Below are positions 15,633-21,980 of a DNA stretch of 24,528 nt, in pieces; the first letter of the stretch is position 1, and every line of letters starts with the position of its first letter. The notes beneath the pieces are model-generated. The model had not been told where the DNA came from and made no database searches. It saw only the letters and a list, made by a program, of their open reading frames with translations. The DNA lies in the NCBI GenBank assembly GCA_964642855.1, contig CAZXSK010000058.1, forward strand, positions 1 through 24,528, written 5' to 3'. The position numbers and the translations under genes are program-made. This stretch comes from CAZXSK01 sp964642855 (GTDB lineage Bacteria; Planctomycetota; Phycisphaerae; SM23-33).

Positions 15633-16457
15633 ATGGCAGACAGACAACCGAAGGGCAGGATCTGGGTGCGCAGGCAATACGCCGACAGCAGGAATCTCTC
15701 TGCCAGGGCGGCCTTGCACGAGCGATTCTCCACCAATCCCACCGGCTGGCTGCGGTGGGTCTTCGACCACATCCCGTTCCCTGGCTCTGGAAGAATCCTG
15801 GAGTTGGGGGCGGCTACGGGAGGGCTCTGGTCAGCCAACGCTGACAGACTCCCAGCCGGCCTGGCGGCCACGATCTCCGACCTCTCGCCGGGAATGGTCG
15901 AACAGGCGCGAGAGAACCTCGGGCCGCTCCTGGCCGGCGCGGAATTCCGTCTGCTGGACGCTGAGAACATCGACTGCCCCGACGAAAGCTTCGACCTGGT
16001 CATCGCCAACCACATGCTCTACCACGTCGACGACCTCGACCGCGCGTTGGGCGAGATCCGGCGCGTTCTCAGGCCCGGGGGACACCTGGTAGCCACCACC
16101 GTAGGCCTGGGACACATGAAGCAGCTGCGGGAATTGCTCGGGCAGGTCGTTCCCCGGCGAGAGGACACCCACCACACGGTTACGGGCGTATTCTGTCTTG
16201 AGACAGGGCCGGAAAGTCTGGGCGGGCACTTCGTCGAAGTCCGGCGGTTGGATTACCGGGATCATCTTGAGGTCACCGATCCGCAGGCGGTGGTGGACTA
16301 TGTGCTCTCGACCGACAAGCAACTGGAGTATCTCACCGAGAACAAGCTTGTCGAACTCGGGGCACGGGTTGCCCAGGTCATCGAGCAGGAGGGGGGGATG
16401 CGGATCGACAAGTCCTCGGGGATGTTGCGGGCCCGCAGGCAGGCAGCAGAGAACTGA
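15633..16457 (+). CDS. SAM-dependent methyltransferase
   Basis: Class I methyltransferase of 274 residues. The SAM-binding motif I is RILELGAATGGLW (about 53-65). The acidic residue after strand 2 is in ATISDLSPGM. Then come FRLLDAENIDCPDESFDLVIANHMLYHVDDLDRALGEI and motif VLRPGGHLV. The leading segment SARAALHERFSTNPTGWLRWVFDH is shared by many proteins annotated only as class I methyltransferases. The C-terminal 90 residues probably form the substrate lid. The target is unknown. The reading frame is open far upstream, overlapping the APH gene on the other strand. ATG 15633 with GAGG three bases before it is preferred, and ATG 15585 is a possible alternative. It is convergent with the 41-residue gene downstream. 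Confidence 0.85.
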   Translation: MADRQPKGRIWVRRQYADSRNLSARAALHERFSTNPTGWLRWVFDHIPFPGSGRILELGAATGGLWSANADRLPAGLAATISDLSPGMVEQARENLGPLLAGAEFRLLDAENIDCPDESFDLVIANHMLYHVDDLDRALGEIRRVLRPGGHLVATTVGLGHMKQLRELLGQVVPRREDTHHTVTGVFCLETGPESLGGHFVEVRRLDYRDHLEVTDPQAVVDYVLSTDKQLEYLTENKLVELGARVAQVIEQEGGMRIDKSSGMLRARRQAAEN

Positions 16458-16486
16458 TCGCCCGCCACCGGCTGTGTGGAGGGTAT

Positions 16487-16515
16487 CCTCCTGCCCATCT
16501 TCGAGCGGGAGGAGG
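16487..16515. terminator. Hairpin between convergent genes (possible bidirectional terminator)
   Basis: CCTCCT plus CCC (16487-16492 and 16494-16496, one bulged G at 16493) pairs with GGGAGGAGG at 16507-16515 across a 10-base loop. It is placed between the methyltransferase stop and the stop of the small minus-strand gene. No clean U tract is present. Confidence 0.45.
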
Positions 16516-16520
16516 CAAGG

Positions 16521-16646
16521 CTACTTCTTCTTGATCTTCTTCGGCTTGCAGATGTGTTTCTTCTTCTTGTCCACCGCGCCGCACTTCTTGCAGATGAAGT
16601 TGCCCGGCTTCTTCCTGGCCTTCTTCTTTCCCTTCAGACAGCCCAT
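16521..16646 (-). CDS. Tiny Lys-rich zinc-ribbon-like protein (41 aa)
   Basis: The 41-residue product is about 40% Lys/Arg, with four Cys and one His. C20-K-K-C23-G is followed by a Lys run and H32-I-C34, so CxxC...HxC could bind one zinc. C3 stands near the N-terminus. The end is IKKK. The frame continues upstream without stop, but ATG 16646 has a strong GGGAG five bases before it, which decides the start. A promoter-like pair lies upstream at 16702-16731. Short basic proteins with a lone CxxC...C knuckle often touch RNA or ribosomes, but no function is established here. I recall similar short proteins in other bacteria but cannot name a family. It is convergent with the methyltransferase and divergent from the EF-hand gene. 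Confidence 0.7.
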   Translation of the reverse strand: MGCLKGKKKARKKPGNFICKKCGAVDKKKKHICKPKKIKKK

Positions 16647-16701
16647 GGTATCTCCCGTCCGTTCCGTAATTGCCGATGCAGATTTGTGGTACGCACCTAC
16701 C

Positions 16702-16731
16702 ATGATAGGCCTCGCCGCCCTCCGAGCCCAA
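16702..16731 (-). promoter_or_regulatory. Possible promoter of the 41-residue zinc-ribbon-like gene
   Basis: On the minus strand TTGGGC (16731-16726), an 18-base spacer and TATCAT (16707-16702) precede the ATG by about 56 bases. The -10 matches consensus at five of six positions, while the -35 is weaker. Confidence 0.4.
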
Positions 16732-16764
16732 GACAGCCCGCAACATTGGCAGCCGCTGATCGTC

Positions 16765-16794
16765 TGGACAGATGAAGCCACGCTGTCCTAGAAT
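16765..16794 (+). promoter_or_regulatory. Possible promoter of the EF-hand protein gene
   Basis: TGGACA (16765-16770) and TAGAAT (16789-16794) are 18 bases apart, each five of six to consensus. They lie 41 bases before the ATG at 16835. Confidence 0.5.
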
Positions 16795-16834
16795 ATACGC
16801 TGACCCGTTCGCTCCCGCAGAAGGAGGCCTTGTC

Positions 16835-18070
16835 ATGTCCAGAATCCGCCTGTTGGTTGCCGTCGTTGCGGTGGTGTTGACTGCTCCGCTCAGTCCGGCC
16901 GAGCCTGTGGATACATCCGAGGCCGACGCATTCCTGGAAGGCGTAATCGATCCATACATCCAGGGCGGCGAGCGGACAAGGTTCTTCAAGGCAGCCGGGA
17001 AGGACAACGAGCTCAGTGCGAAGGAATTCGCCGCCACCCACGGCAAGAAAGGGGCATTCGCCCGGGAGTTCGACACGTACAAGGCGCTGCTCGTGTTCGA
17101 CACCGACAAGAGCGGCACGATCGACTGGTTCGAAGCCGACCTGTACCGCCAGAACCTCCGCAGGCGTGTCATCGCGGCCTACGACACCGACCAGGACGGC
17201 AAGCTGACCGGCAAGGAACGGATCGCTGCGTGGGAGGCATTGAAAGCGGGGAAGGTTCCCGGCGGTGAGGAAGGCGGGAAGATCCGCGAAGCGAAGATCC
17301 CCAACTGGCCCGATGAACAGGAGCTGACGAAGGAATTCGACGCCGACGGAGACGGCAAGCTCTCGCAGGAAGAGAAGGCCAAGGCCATCGAAACCGTCCG
17401 GCAGCGCCGCCGGAAGCTGCTGCTTGAGATCTACGACGCCGACAACGACGGGACGCTCTCGCAGGAAGAGGTCCGCAAACTCTGGGGCGATCGGCGGGAG
17501 CGGATGCTTGCCGTGCGCGACCGCTGGTCGCTGAGGCTGTTCGACGACGACATGAACGGCCTGCTGGACGAGGACGAAAAGGCCACCCGTGACGAATATG
17601 GCCAGAAGCTCAGGGGCACCATGGATCGCCTTCGCAAGGCTGTCTTCGACAAGAACGGCGACGGCGACGTGACGATGGAGGAGATGCGCGAGGGGTTCCA
17701 GGACTTCCGGCAGGTTCAGCAGCGCATCCAGCAGAGAATGAACGCCCAGATGGATACCGACGCCGACGGGGAGATCAGCAACCTGGAAAAGGCTGAGTGG
17801 GAGGAACGCAGCCGGGTGGCGGTCATGGACTACGTCACGACCATGTCGGACAAGTACGACAAGGACAAGGACGGACGATTCAACGCCGAGGAACGGAAGG
17901 TCTTCCTCAAGGCCATCGGTGGCGAGGTGGACCATTGGATCGCCAAGCACGACCGCGATCGCGACGGGCACCTGACCCCTCGCGAGGCCGAGGCGCTGGT
18001 CTACGATTTCCTGGAGGAAATCAAGCTGCTTCGTCCCGAGGAGCCCGACGACGACAAGTCCAGCAGCTGA
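16835..18070 (+). CDS. Secreted protein with nine EF-hand calcium-binding loops
   Basis: The 411-residue protein has a Sec signal peptide: MSRIR, then a hydrophobic core to about residue 18, with likely cleavage after SPA near 22. Nine full 12-residue EF loops begin near residues 89 (DTDKSGTIDWFE), 117, 169, 201, 237, 272, 307, 342 and 373 (DRDRDGHLTPRE). All have acidic residues at positions 1 and 12 and Gly at position 6. A degenerate tenth, GKDNELSAKEF, precedes them. Between them are charged helices. The spacing of 28-52 residues suggests paired hands. The protein should bind calcium in the periplasm or outside the cell; the partner is unknown. No catalytic domain or membrane anchor is seen. 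ATG 16835 has GGAGG seven bases upstream, which fixes the start over upstream in-frame codons. Confidence 0.9.
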   Translation: MSRIRLLVAVVAVVLTAPLSPAEPVDTSEADAFLEGVIDPYIQGGERTRFFKAAGKDNELSAKEFAATHGKKGAFAREFDTYKALLVFDTDKSGTIDWFEADLYRQNLRRRVIAAYDTDQDGKLTGKERIAAWEALKAGKVPGGEEGGKIREAKIPNWPDEQELTKEFDADGDGKLSQEEKAKAIETVRQRRRKLLLEIYDADNDGTLSQEEVRKLWGDRRERMLAVRDRWSLRLFDDDMNGLLDEDEKATRDEYGQKLRGTMDRLRKAVFDKNGDGDVTMEEMREGFQDFRQVQQRIQQRMNAQMDTDADGEISNLEKAEWEERSRVAVMDYVTTMSDKYDKDKDGRFNAEERKVFLKAIGGEVDHWIAKHDRDRDGHLTPREAEALVYDFLEEIKLLRPEEPDDDKSSS

Positions 18071-18083
18071 GCGTACCGGTGGC

Positions 18084-18140
18084 GCGCAAACGACCGGCCG
18101 CGGGGCGGGGGACACCCAACGGCCGGTGTGTGGTTTGCGC
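18084..18140. terminator. Long imperfect hairpin between convergent genes
   Basis: GCGCAAAC (18084-18091) pairs with GTTTGCGC (18133-18140), and ACCGGCCG (18093-18100) pairs with CGGCCGGT (18120-18127). An internal loop (1 against 5 bases) lies between them and the apical loop is 19 bases. It sits between the EF-hand stop at 18070 and the stop of the 45-residue gene at 18182, so it probably serves both as a terminator. Confidence 0.55.
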
Positions 18141-18181
18141 ATCCGCGCCGAACAAAGCCAGCGCGGCGTAAGCTTACTGCA

Positions 18182-18319
18182 TTACTTGCTTTCGGCGAGC
18201 CTGGCAGCTACGCGTTTGGCTTTTCGCAGGCGTTCCTTGGCCTTGCGGGGTGCGTTCTTCCTGCGGGTGGCCTTCTGGTCGGCCAGCCGCCGGTCTTTGC
18301 GTTCTCGTCTGCGTCCCAT
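18182..18319 (-). CDS. Tiny Arg/Lys/Ala-rich basic protein (45 aa)
   Basis: The 45-residue protein begins MGRRRERKDRRLADQ and ends AARLAESK. Nearly half its residues are Arg or Lys, with Ala and Leu spaced so that it could form one long amphipathic helix. There is no Cys or Trp. The start is decided by GAGGA six bases before ATG 18319. A good promoter stands further upstream (18369-18397), so this is very likely a real gene despite its size. It could bind nucleic acid or ribosomes, but nothing in the sequence proves that. It is the second tiny basic gene within 2 kb, but its sequence is unrelated to the 41-residue one. Confidence 0.7.
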   Translation of the reverse strand: MGRRRERKDRRLADQKATRRKNAPRKAKERLRKAKRVAARLAESK

Positions 18320-18368
18320 GGTGATATCCTCGGTTGATCTCTGATTTCCGGTTCGGTCGAGTCCGGCT

Positions 18369-18397
18369 ATTGTACCGGCAGGTGGCGGTCTGTGCAA
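18369..18397 (-). promoter_or_regulatory. Sigma-70-type promoter of the 45-residue basic gene
   Basis: On the minus strand TTGCAC (18397-18392), a 17-base spacer and TACAAT (18374-18369) stand about 50 bases before the ATG. Spacing is optimal, and the -10 is five of six and the -35 four of six to consensus. Confidence 0.6.
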
Positions 18398-18557
18398 CCG
18401 CACCTGCGGAGGTGTTTCGCCGGACGGGCCTGACGATTCTGCGCCCCTTTTGCCGGAAATGTCTCACATCGCCCCCCGCCCGTCCCGATATGTACCCAGT
18501 GGCCGGTCGGTCGCCCGTGCGCGATCGCCCCGGTTTTGGGAAGGTTGTGTTCCGTCA

Positions 18558-18580
18558 GAAAAAGCGCCCTGCGGGGGCGC
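18558..18580 (-). terminator. Intrinsic-terminator-like hairpin on the minus strand upstream of cheV
   Basis: GCGCCC (18564-18569) and GGGCGC (18575-18580) pair with a 5-base loop. Read on the minus strand the hairpin is followed by TTTTTC (18563-18558), the classic form of an intrinsic terminator. No minus-strand gene ends here, because the nearest genes are cheV (plus) and the 45-residue gene that starts further left. On the plus strand it is a hairpin 16 bases before the cheV ATG. Confidence 0.4.
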
Positions 18581-18596
18581 GGGGGTCAACAAAGCC

Positions 18597-19574
18597 ATGG
18601 CCAATCCGAAGGAAGGCATTCTGCTGGAAGCGGGAACCAACGAGGTGGAGATCCTCGAATTTCTGCTCAACAATCAGGGGTTCGGTATCAACGTACTCAA
18701 GATCCAGGCGATCGAGCAGCACAACCCCGAACTGGTCACCGAAATCCCTCTCGCCCCGGGCAGCGTCATGGGCACCCTGCTGTTCCGCAACCGCACCATC
18801 CCGATCATCGACCTCAAAGCCGAACTGGGGATCTTCTCCGACGAGGCCGACGAAGAACCCGACGAAGACGACGCCCTGCGGGCGGAATCCGAGAACAAGA
18901 TCGTCCTGGTCACGGAGTTCAACAACACCACCTCTGCCTTCCTCGTCGACGGGGTCAACCGCATCCATCGCATCGGGTGGGACCAGATCAACCCCATGAG
19001 CAAGGTCTTCGATACCTGCACCACCGAGTTCACCGGCTCGGTCAACATCGACAGCCGCGAGATCCTCATCGTCGACCTCGAACGCATCGTCGCCCGGGTG
19101 CTGGGGAACGCAATCACGGAATTTTCACAGGTCCGCGATCAGCCCTCCGATCGCGAACGATCCGAGGTGCAGATCGTCCTTGCCGAAGATTCCGGCACGA
19201 TCCGCCAGATGATGCTCGACGTGCTCAAAGCCGGCGGATACACCTCCGTGACGGACTTCGACAACGGCAAGGCCGCCTTCGAGGAAATCGCCCGCCGCAA
19301 GCAGGAAGCCGACGACGCAGGCGAACCCCTCACCGGCAAGCTCGACCTGGTCATCAGCGACATCGAAATGCCCCAGATGGACGGGCTGACCATGTGCAGG
19401 AATATCCGCCAGAACCTTGGCCTCAAGCTGCCCGTGGTGATGTTCTCGTCGATGATCAACGAGCAGATGGGCCTGAAATGCCAGGCCGTCGGGGCGAGTT
19501 CGTACATCTCCAAGCCCCAGTTCGGCGAACTGGTGGACCTCGTCGACGGCTACTGCATGCCATCGGAGGAATGA
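18597..19574 (+). CDS. cheV: Chemotaxis coupling protein CheV (CheW-receiver fusion)
   Basis: The 325-residue protein has the CheV layout. An N-terminal CheW-like domain spans about 5-165: LLNNQGFGINVLKIQAIEQ, LAPGSVMGTLLFRNRTIPIIDLKAELG, then TTSAFLVDGVNRIHRIGWDQI and ILIVDLERIVARVL. It is followed by a receiver domain at about 185-320. In the receiver the acidic pair is in LAEDSGTIRQMM and the phospho-acceptor is Asp255 in LVISDIEMPQMDG. The conserved Ser is in VVMFSSM and the Lys is in YISKPQ. CheV links receptors to CheA and is adjusted by phosphorylation. ATG 18597 matches the family N-terminus, while the upstream in-frame extension does not. The ribosome site is poor (GGGGG at 12 bases). 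No cheA, receptor or flagellar gene is in the window. Confidence 0.93.
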   Translation: MANPKEGILLEAGTNEVEILEFLLNNQGFGINVLKIQAIEQHNPELVTEIPLAPGSVMGTLLFRNRTIPIIDLKAELGIFSDEADEEPDEDDALRAESENKIVLVTEFNNTTSAFLVDGVNRIHRIGWDQINPMSKVFDTCTTEFTGSVNIDSREILIVDLERIVARVLGNAITEFSQVRDQPSDRERSEVQIVLAEDSGTIRQMMLDVLKAGGYTSVTDFDNGKAAFEEIARRKQEADDAGEPLTGKLDLVISDIEMPQMDGLTMCRNIRQNLGLKLPVVMFSSMINEQMGLKCQAVGASSYISKPQFGELVDLVDGYCMPSEE

Positions 19575-19583
19575 CCTCCGGCA

Positions 19584-19608
19584 CGGCATGGCTCCCGGGT
19601 CCATGCCG
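19584..19608 (+). terminator. Hairpin directly after cheV
   Basis: CGGCATGG (19584-19591) and CCATGCCG (19601-19608) form a perfect 8-bp stem with a 9-base loop, nine bases past the stop. No U tract follows. The rest of 19609-19781 shows only a further short hairpin, GCCCGA (19736-19741) with TCGGGC (19745-19750), and no convincing gene. Confidence 0.45.
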
Positions 19609-19781
19609 CCTGCCCAAGGCCATCGGACCCCGCCCCGCGAGGCCCTCGATGCGCACTGCGACGCGCTCTTAGCGCTGTCTTTGCGCAAGCAAAACGTTTC
19701 ATTCGGACCGTGACGATATGCTTCACCCGCCGTAAGCCCGACGTTCGGGCCTGACCGCTTACCTGAGGATCCGGTGCACTC

Positions 19782-19889
19782 ATGCAACGCCTGGAGAAAT
19801 TCGTCTTCGCACTCTCGACCGTCTGGGAAATGGTACTGTTCGCCTCCCTCGCCGTCGGCGCGCTGGCGATCGTAGCCATCCTCGCCTGA
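19782..19889 (+). CDS. Possible 35-residue single-pass membrane peptide
   Basis: The frame reads MQRLEKFVFALSTVW and then a hydrophobic segment rich in Leu, Val, Ala and Ile to the C-terminus (about residues 17-35). This gives a basic N-terminal end and one membrane helix. GAGGA lies about 12 bases before the ATG, which is a little far. It occupies an otherwise empty 380-base stretch between cheV and the convergent glycosyltransferase. Short membrane peptides are often missed by gene callers, but chance open frames of this size also occur in GC-rich DNA. Confidence 0.4.
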   Translation: MQRLEKFVFALSTVWEMVLFASLAVGALAIVAILA

Positions 19890-19954
19890 CGACCCCGGGC
19901 CCTCGCGCGACGCCCGCACCCAAGGCCGCGCGCTCGCCGAGCCAGACGCCAAGT

Positions 19955-21064
19955 TCAATCCGCCGGCTTGCCTGCACCCCCGCAAAGTTCCTCGATGTCC
20001 CGATCGATCGCCGAAAGCGCCTCGTCCAACCCGTCCCTGCGATGAGCGGGAATGTTCGCGGCGTACTCGTCCGCCCGGTCCAGGAACCCCCGCAGATACT
20101 CCGGGTCCTCGATCTCTCGGGCCTTGGCGTACTGGCCGATCTCCCACCGCTGCACGACCTGCGCGTTGAGCCTTTGCTCCAGGGCGTCCTCGGGCGTCAG
20201 CAGCAACGGCTTGCCCAGGTGAATCGCCTCGGAACACAACTGGTTGCCCGCCGTGGAAAGCACGCCCCTGCACCCGGCCAGGTCCTCCAGGAAGGGCACG
20301 TTCGACGGCGGATGGAAGGATAGGTTCCCCTCCCCGCCCCTCCGGCTGGGGTGGTACACCTTCACGGGCACCTCCAGCGACCGCAGCGCCTGCTCGACCG
20401 CCGGAGTGAAATGCGCGTCGGCGTTGGCAAAGTACACCAGCAGATGCTCCCCCGCGCGGGGCTTCATCTCGCGGGCCTCCCGACGAATCACCGGGCCGAC
20501 CACCGTCACGTCGTCCCGCGCGCAGGGACCGTCGAAAAACGCCACCGCAATCGCGCGCTGCGGATCGCACACCAACGCCTTGTACAGCATCGCCTCGAAC
20601 CCCTGCGTCAACGAGTCCATGCCGTTCAGATCCAGCCGACAGTACACCAGCACCCCGAAATGGTCGAAGCTGATCCTCGGCACGCCCAGCCGCCTGCCCG
20701 CGCGGTGCGTCCAGCCCTCGCTGTCGGAAAGGATCACGTCCGGGGCGAACCGTTCGATCTCGTCGCAGACCATGCCAAGCCCCGGACCCATCATCAACTG
20801 GTCCAGCACAGCCGGAATGTTCCGCGAGATCGTCCGCAGGGGCGACCGCCTGCCGTTGCTGCCATGGTAATACCGCAGCACGGGAATCCGCCGGACCGAC
20901 CAATCGCGGTGGAGCTGGTCGTACGCGTCGTCGCCGGCCAGCACGAGCACGTCGTACTTCTCGGTGAGATACGGCAGAATCGCCTGGGCCCGGGACGCAT
21001 GCCCGCGCCCGTAGCCATGCACGCCATAGATGATCCGCCGCCGTTTGTTCGTCCGATTCGTCAC
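19955..21064 (-). CDS. Glycosyltransferase-like protein (GT-B, MurG/UGT type)
   Basis: The 369-residue protein looks like a GT-B glycosyltransferase. The N-terminal Rossmann half begins RRIIYGVHGYGRGHASRAQAILPYL, with the Gly-rich 'GxGHxxR' loop found in MurG-like enzymes, then YDVLVLAGDDAY and PDVILSDSEGWTHRAGRRLGVPRISFDH. The C-terminal half has HLLVYFANAD, VPFLEDLAGCRGVLSTAGNQLCSEAIHLGKPLLLTPEDALEQRLNAQVV, which is the donor-sugar-binding region. Donor and acceptor are unknown. The start is taken as GTG 21064 because GGAG lies six bases before it; an in-frame GTG at 21079 is weaker. It follows the isomerase gene by 94 bases on the same strand and may be the third gene of the mutS cluster. 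Confidence 0.8.
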   Translation of the reverse strand: MTNRTNKRRRIIYGVHGYGRGHASRAQAILPYLTEKYDVLVLAGDDAYDQLHRDWSVRRIPVLRYYHGSNGRRSPLRTISRNIPAVLDQLMMGPGLGMVCDEIERFAPDVILSDSEGWTHRAGRRLGVPRISFDHFGVLVYCRLDLNGMDSLTQGFEAMLYKALVCDPQRAIAVAFFDGPCARDDVTVVGPVIRREAREMKPRAGEHLLVYFANADAHFTPAVEQALRSLEVPVKVYHPSRRGGEGNLSFHPPSNVPFLEDLAGCRGVLSTAGNQLCSEAIHLGKPLLLTPEDALEQRLNAQVVQRWEIGQYAKAREIEDPEYLRGFLDRADEYAANIPAHRRDGLDEALSAIDRDIEELCGGAGKPAD

Positions 21065-21158
21065 AGCACACTCCTGCACAACCTGCCGTTACCCACTCAG
21101 ACGAACCCAAGCGACCCATGTACCCGAAATCGCCCCCCCGAAAACAGAGAAATCCCGC

Positions 21159-21950
21159 CTAACCCCACGCCTCCAGCCACCTGTCCAGCGCCCGCCCGAC
21201 GGCAGGCCAGTCCTCCTTGGCGGTCGCTCCGTGCAGGGAGGGGGCAATCTCCACGGTGTGCACCACCCCCGCAGAACCGGCCGCCCGCAGCGCACGGGCG
21301 ACGCGCGACACCGGCAGGTTACCCTCCCCCAACGGCTGGTGCGTGTCCCGCAGCCCGGAGTTGTCATGAATGTGAATCTCCACGACTTCCAACGGCAGAG
21401 CAGCGATCGCTGCCTCCACGGCCTGTCCGTCGACGCCCCCGGCCGACCGAAGCCGCAGGTTCAGATGGCCGACGTCCACGAGCACCCCCAGCCTCTCTTG
21501 CTCCGCCACCGCCCCCCATGCCTGGCGACACTCGGTCAGCTCACGTGCGTTCAGCGGATAGTCCTCCACGCCGAAACGCGCGCCGCTTGCCGCCGTCAGT
21601 TCTCCAGCCAGTCGGAGATGCTCCGCCATGCCCTGCGGGTCCGGTATCGGCCCGTAGGGCCCGGCTGCGTCGAGACGGTCGAAGGTCAGGCAGCGCAGCC
21701 TCGGGCTCAGCGCATCGACCAATCGGCGGAGATCATCCGCCACGAGGCTGAACTTCCCGTGCAACGTGACCGCCAGGTCCGATCGCTCCAGCGCGTCCTG
21801 CAGCAACTGCCGATCCCCCGGCGACGCCTCCAACCACTGCTGCGGAAGCAGCGAGACGGTATCGCAACCCAGGTCCGCGGCGCGGTCGACAGCCGAGCCC
21901 AGCGCCTCGCCCTGCCATGCGAAATTCCATACCGCCAGCGACGTGTGCAT
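21159..21950 (-). CDS. Sugar phosphate isomerase/epimerase (TIM barrel, AP endonuclease 2 fold)
   Basis: The 263-residue protein matches the xylose-isomerase-like TIM-barrel family. The metal ligands can be assigned: Glu in FGVEDYPLN, Asp and His in VLVDVGHLNLRL, and His in EIHIHDNSGLRDTHQPLGEGNLP with the family's GxGxxP end. VHTVEIAPSLHG supplies the late Glu. Family members isomerise or epimerise sugars and inositol derivatives; the substrate here is unknown. ATG 21950 has GGGAGG six bases upstream. It starts 30 bases after the mutS stop on the same strand, so it is probably in an operon with mutS. There is no signal peptide. Confidence 0.85.
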   Translation of the reverse strand: MHTSLAVWNFAWQGEALGSAVDRAADLGCDTVSLLPQQWLEASPGDRQLLQDALERSDLAVTLHGKFSLVADDLRRLVDALSPRLRCLTFDRLDAAGPYGPIPDPQGMAEHLRLAGELTAASGARFGVEDYPLNARELTECRQAWGAVAEQERLGVLVDVGHLNLRLRSAGGVDGQAVEAAIAALPLEVVEIHIHDNSGLRDTHQPLGEGNLPVSRVARALRAAGSAGVVHTVEIAPSLHGATAKEDWPAVGRALDRWLEAWG

Positions 21951-21980
21951 CCAAAGCCTCCCACCTGCTCGCGAGCCCGA

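Noticed and set aside
16835..18070. Tandem DNA repeat array in the EF-hand gene.
   Set aside because: The similarity is at the level of 12-residue calcium loops with varied codons and irregular spacing, so it is a protein motif repeat and not a DNA repeat.
16697..18142. A 481-codon minus-strand frame opposite the EF-hand gene.
   Set aside because: The repeated GTC/GTT pattern is simply the complement of Asp codons in the EF loops.
19125..21119. A 664-codon minus-strand frame covering the end of cheV and the glycosyltransferase.
   Set aside because: It overlaps two better-supported genes in other frames and shows the Arg/Gly-rich composition of a shadow frame.
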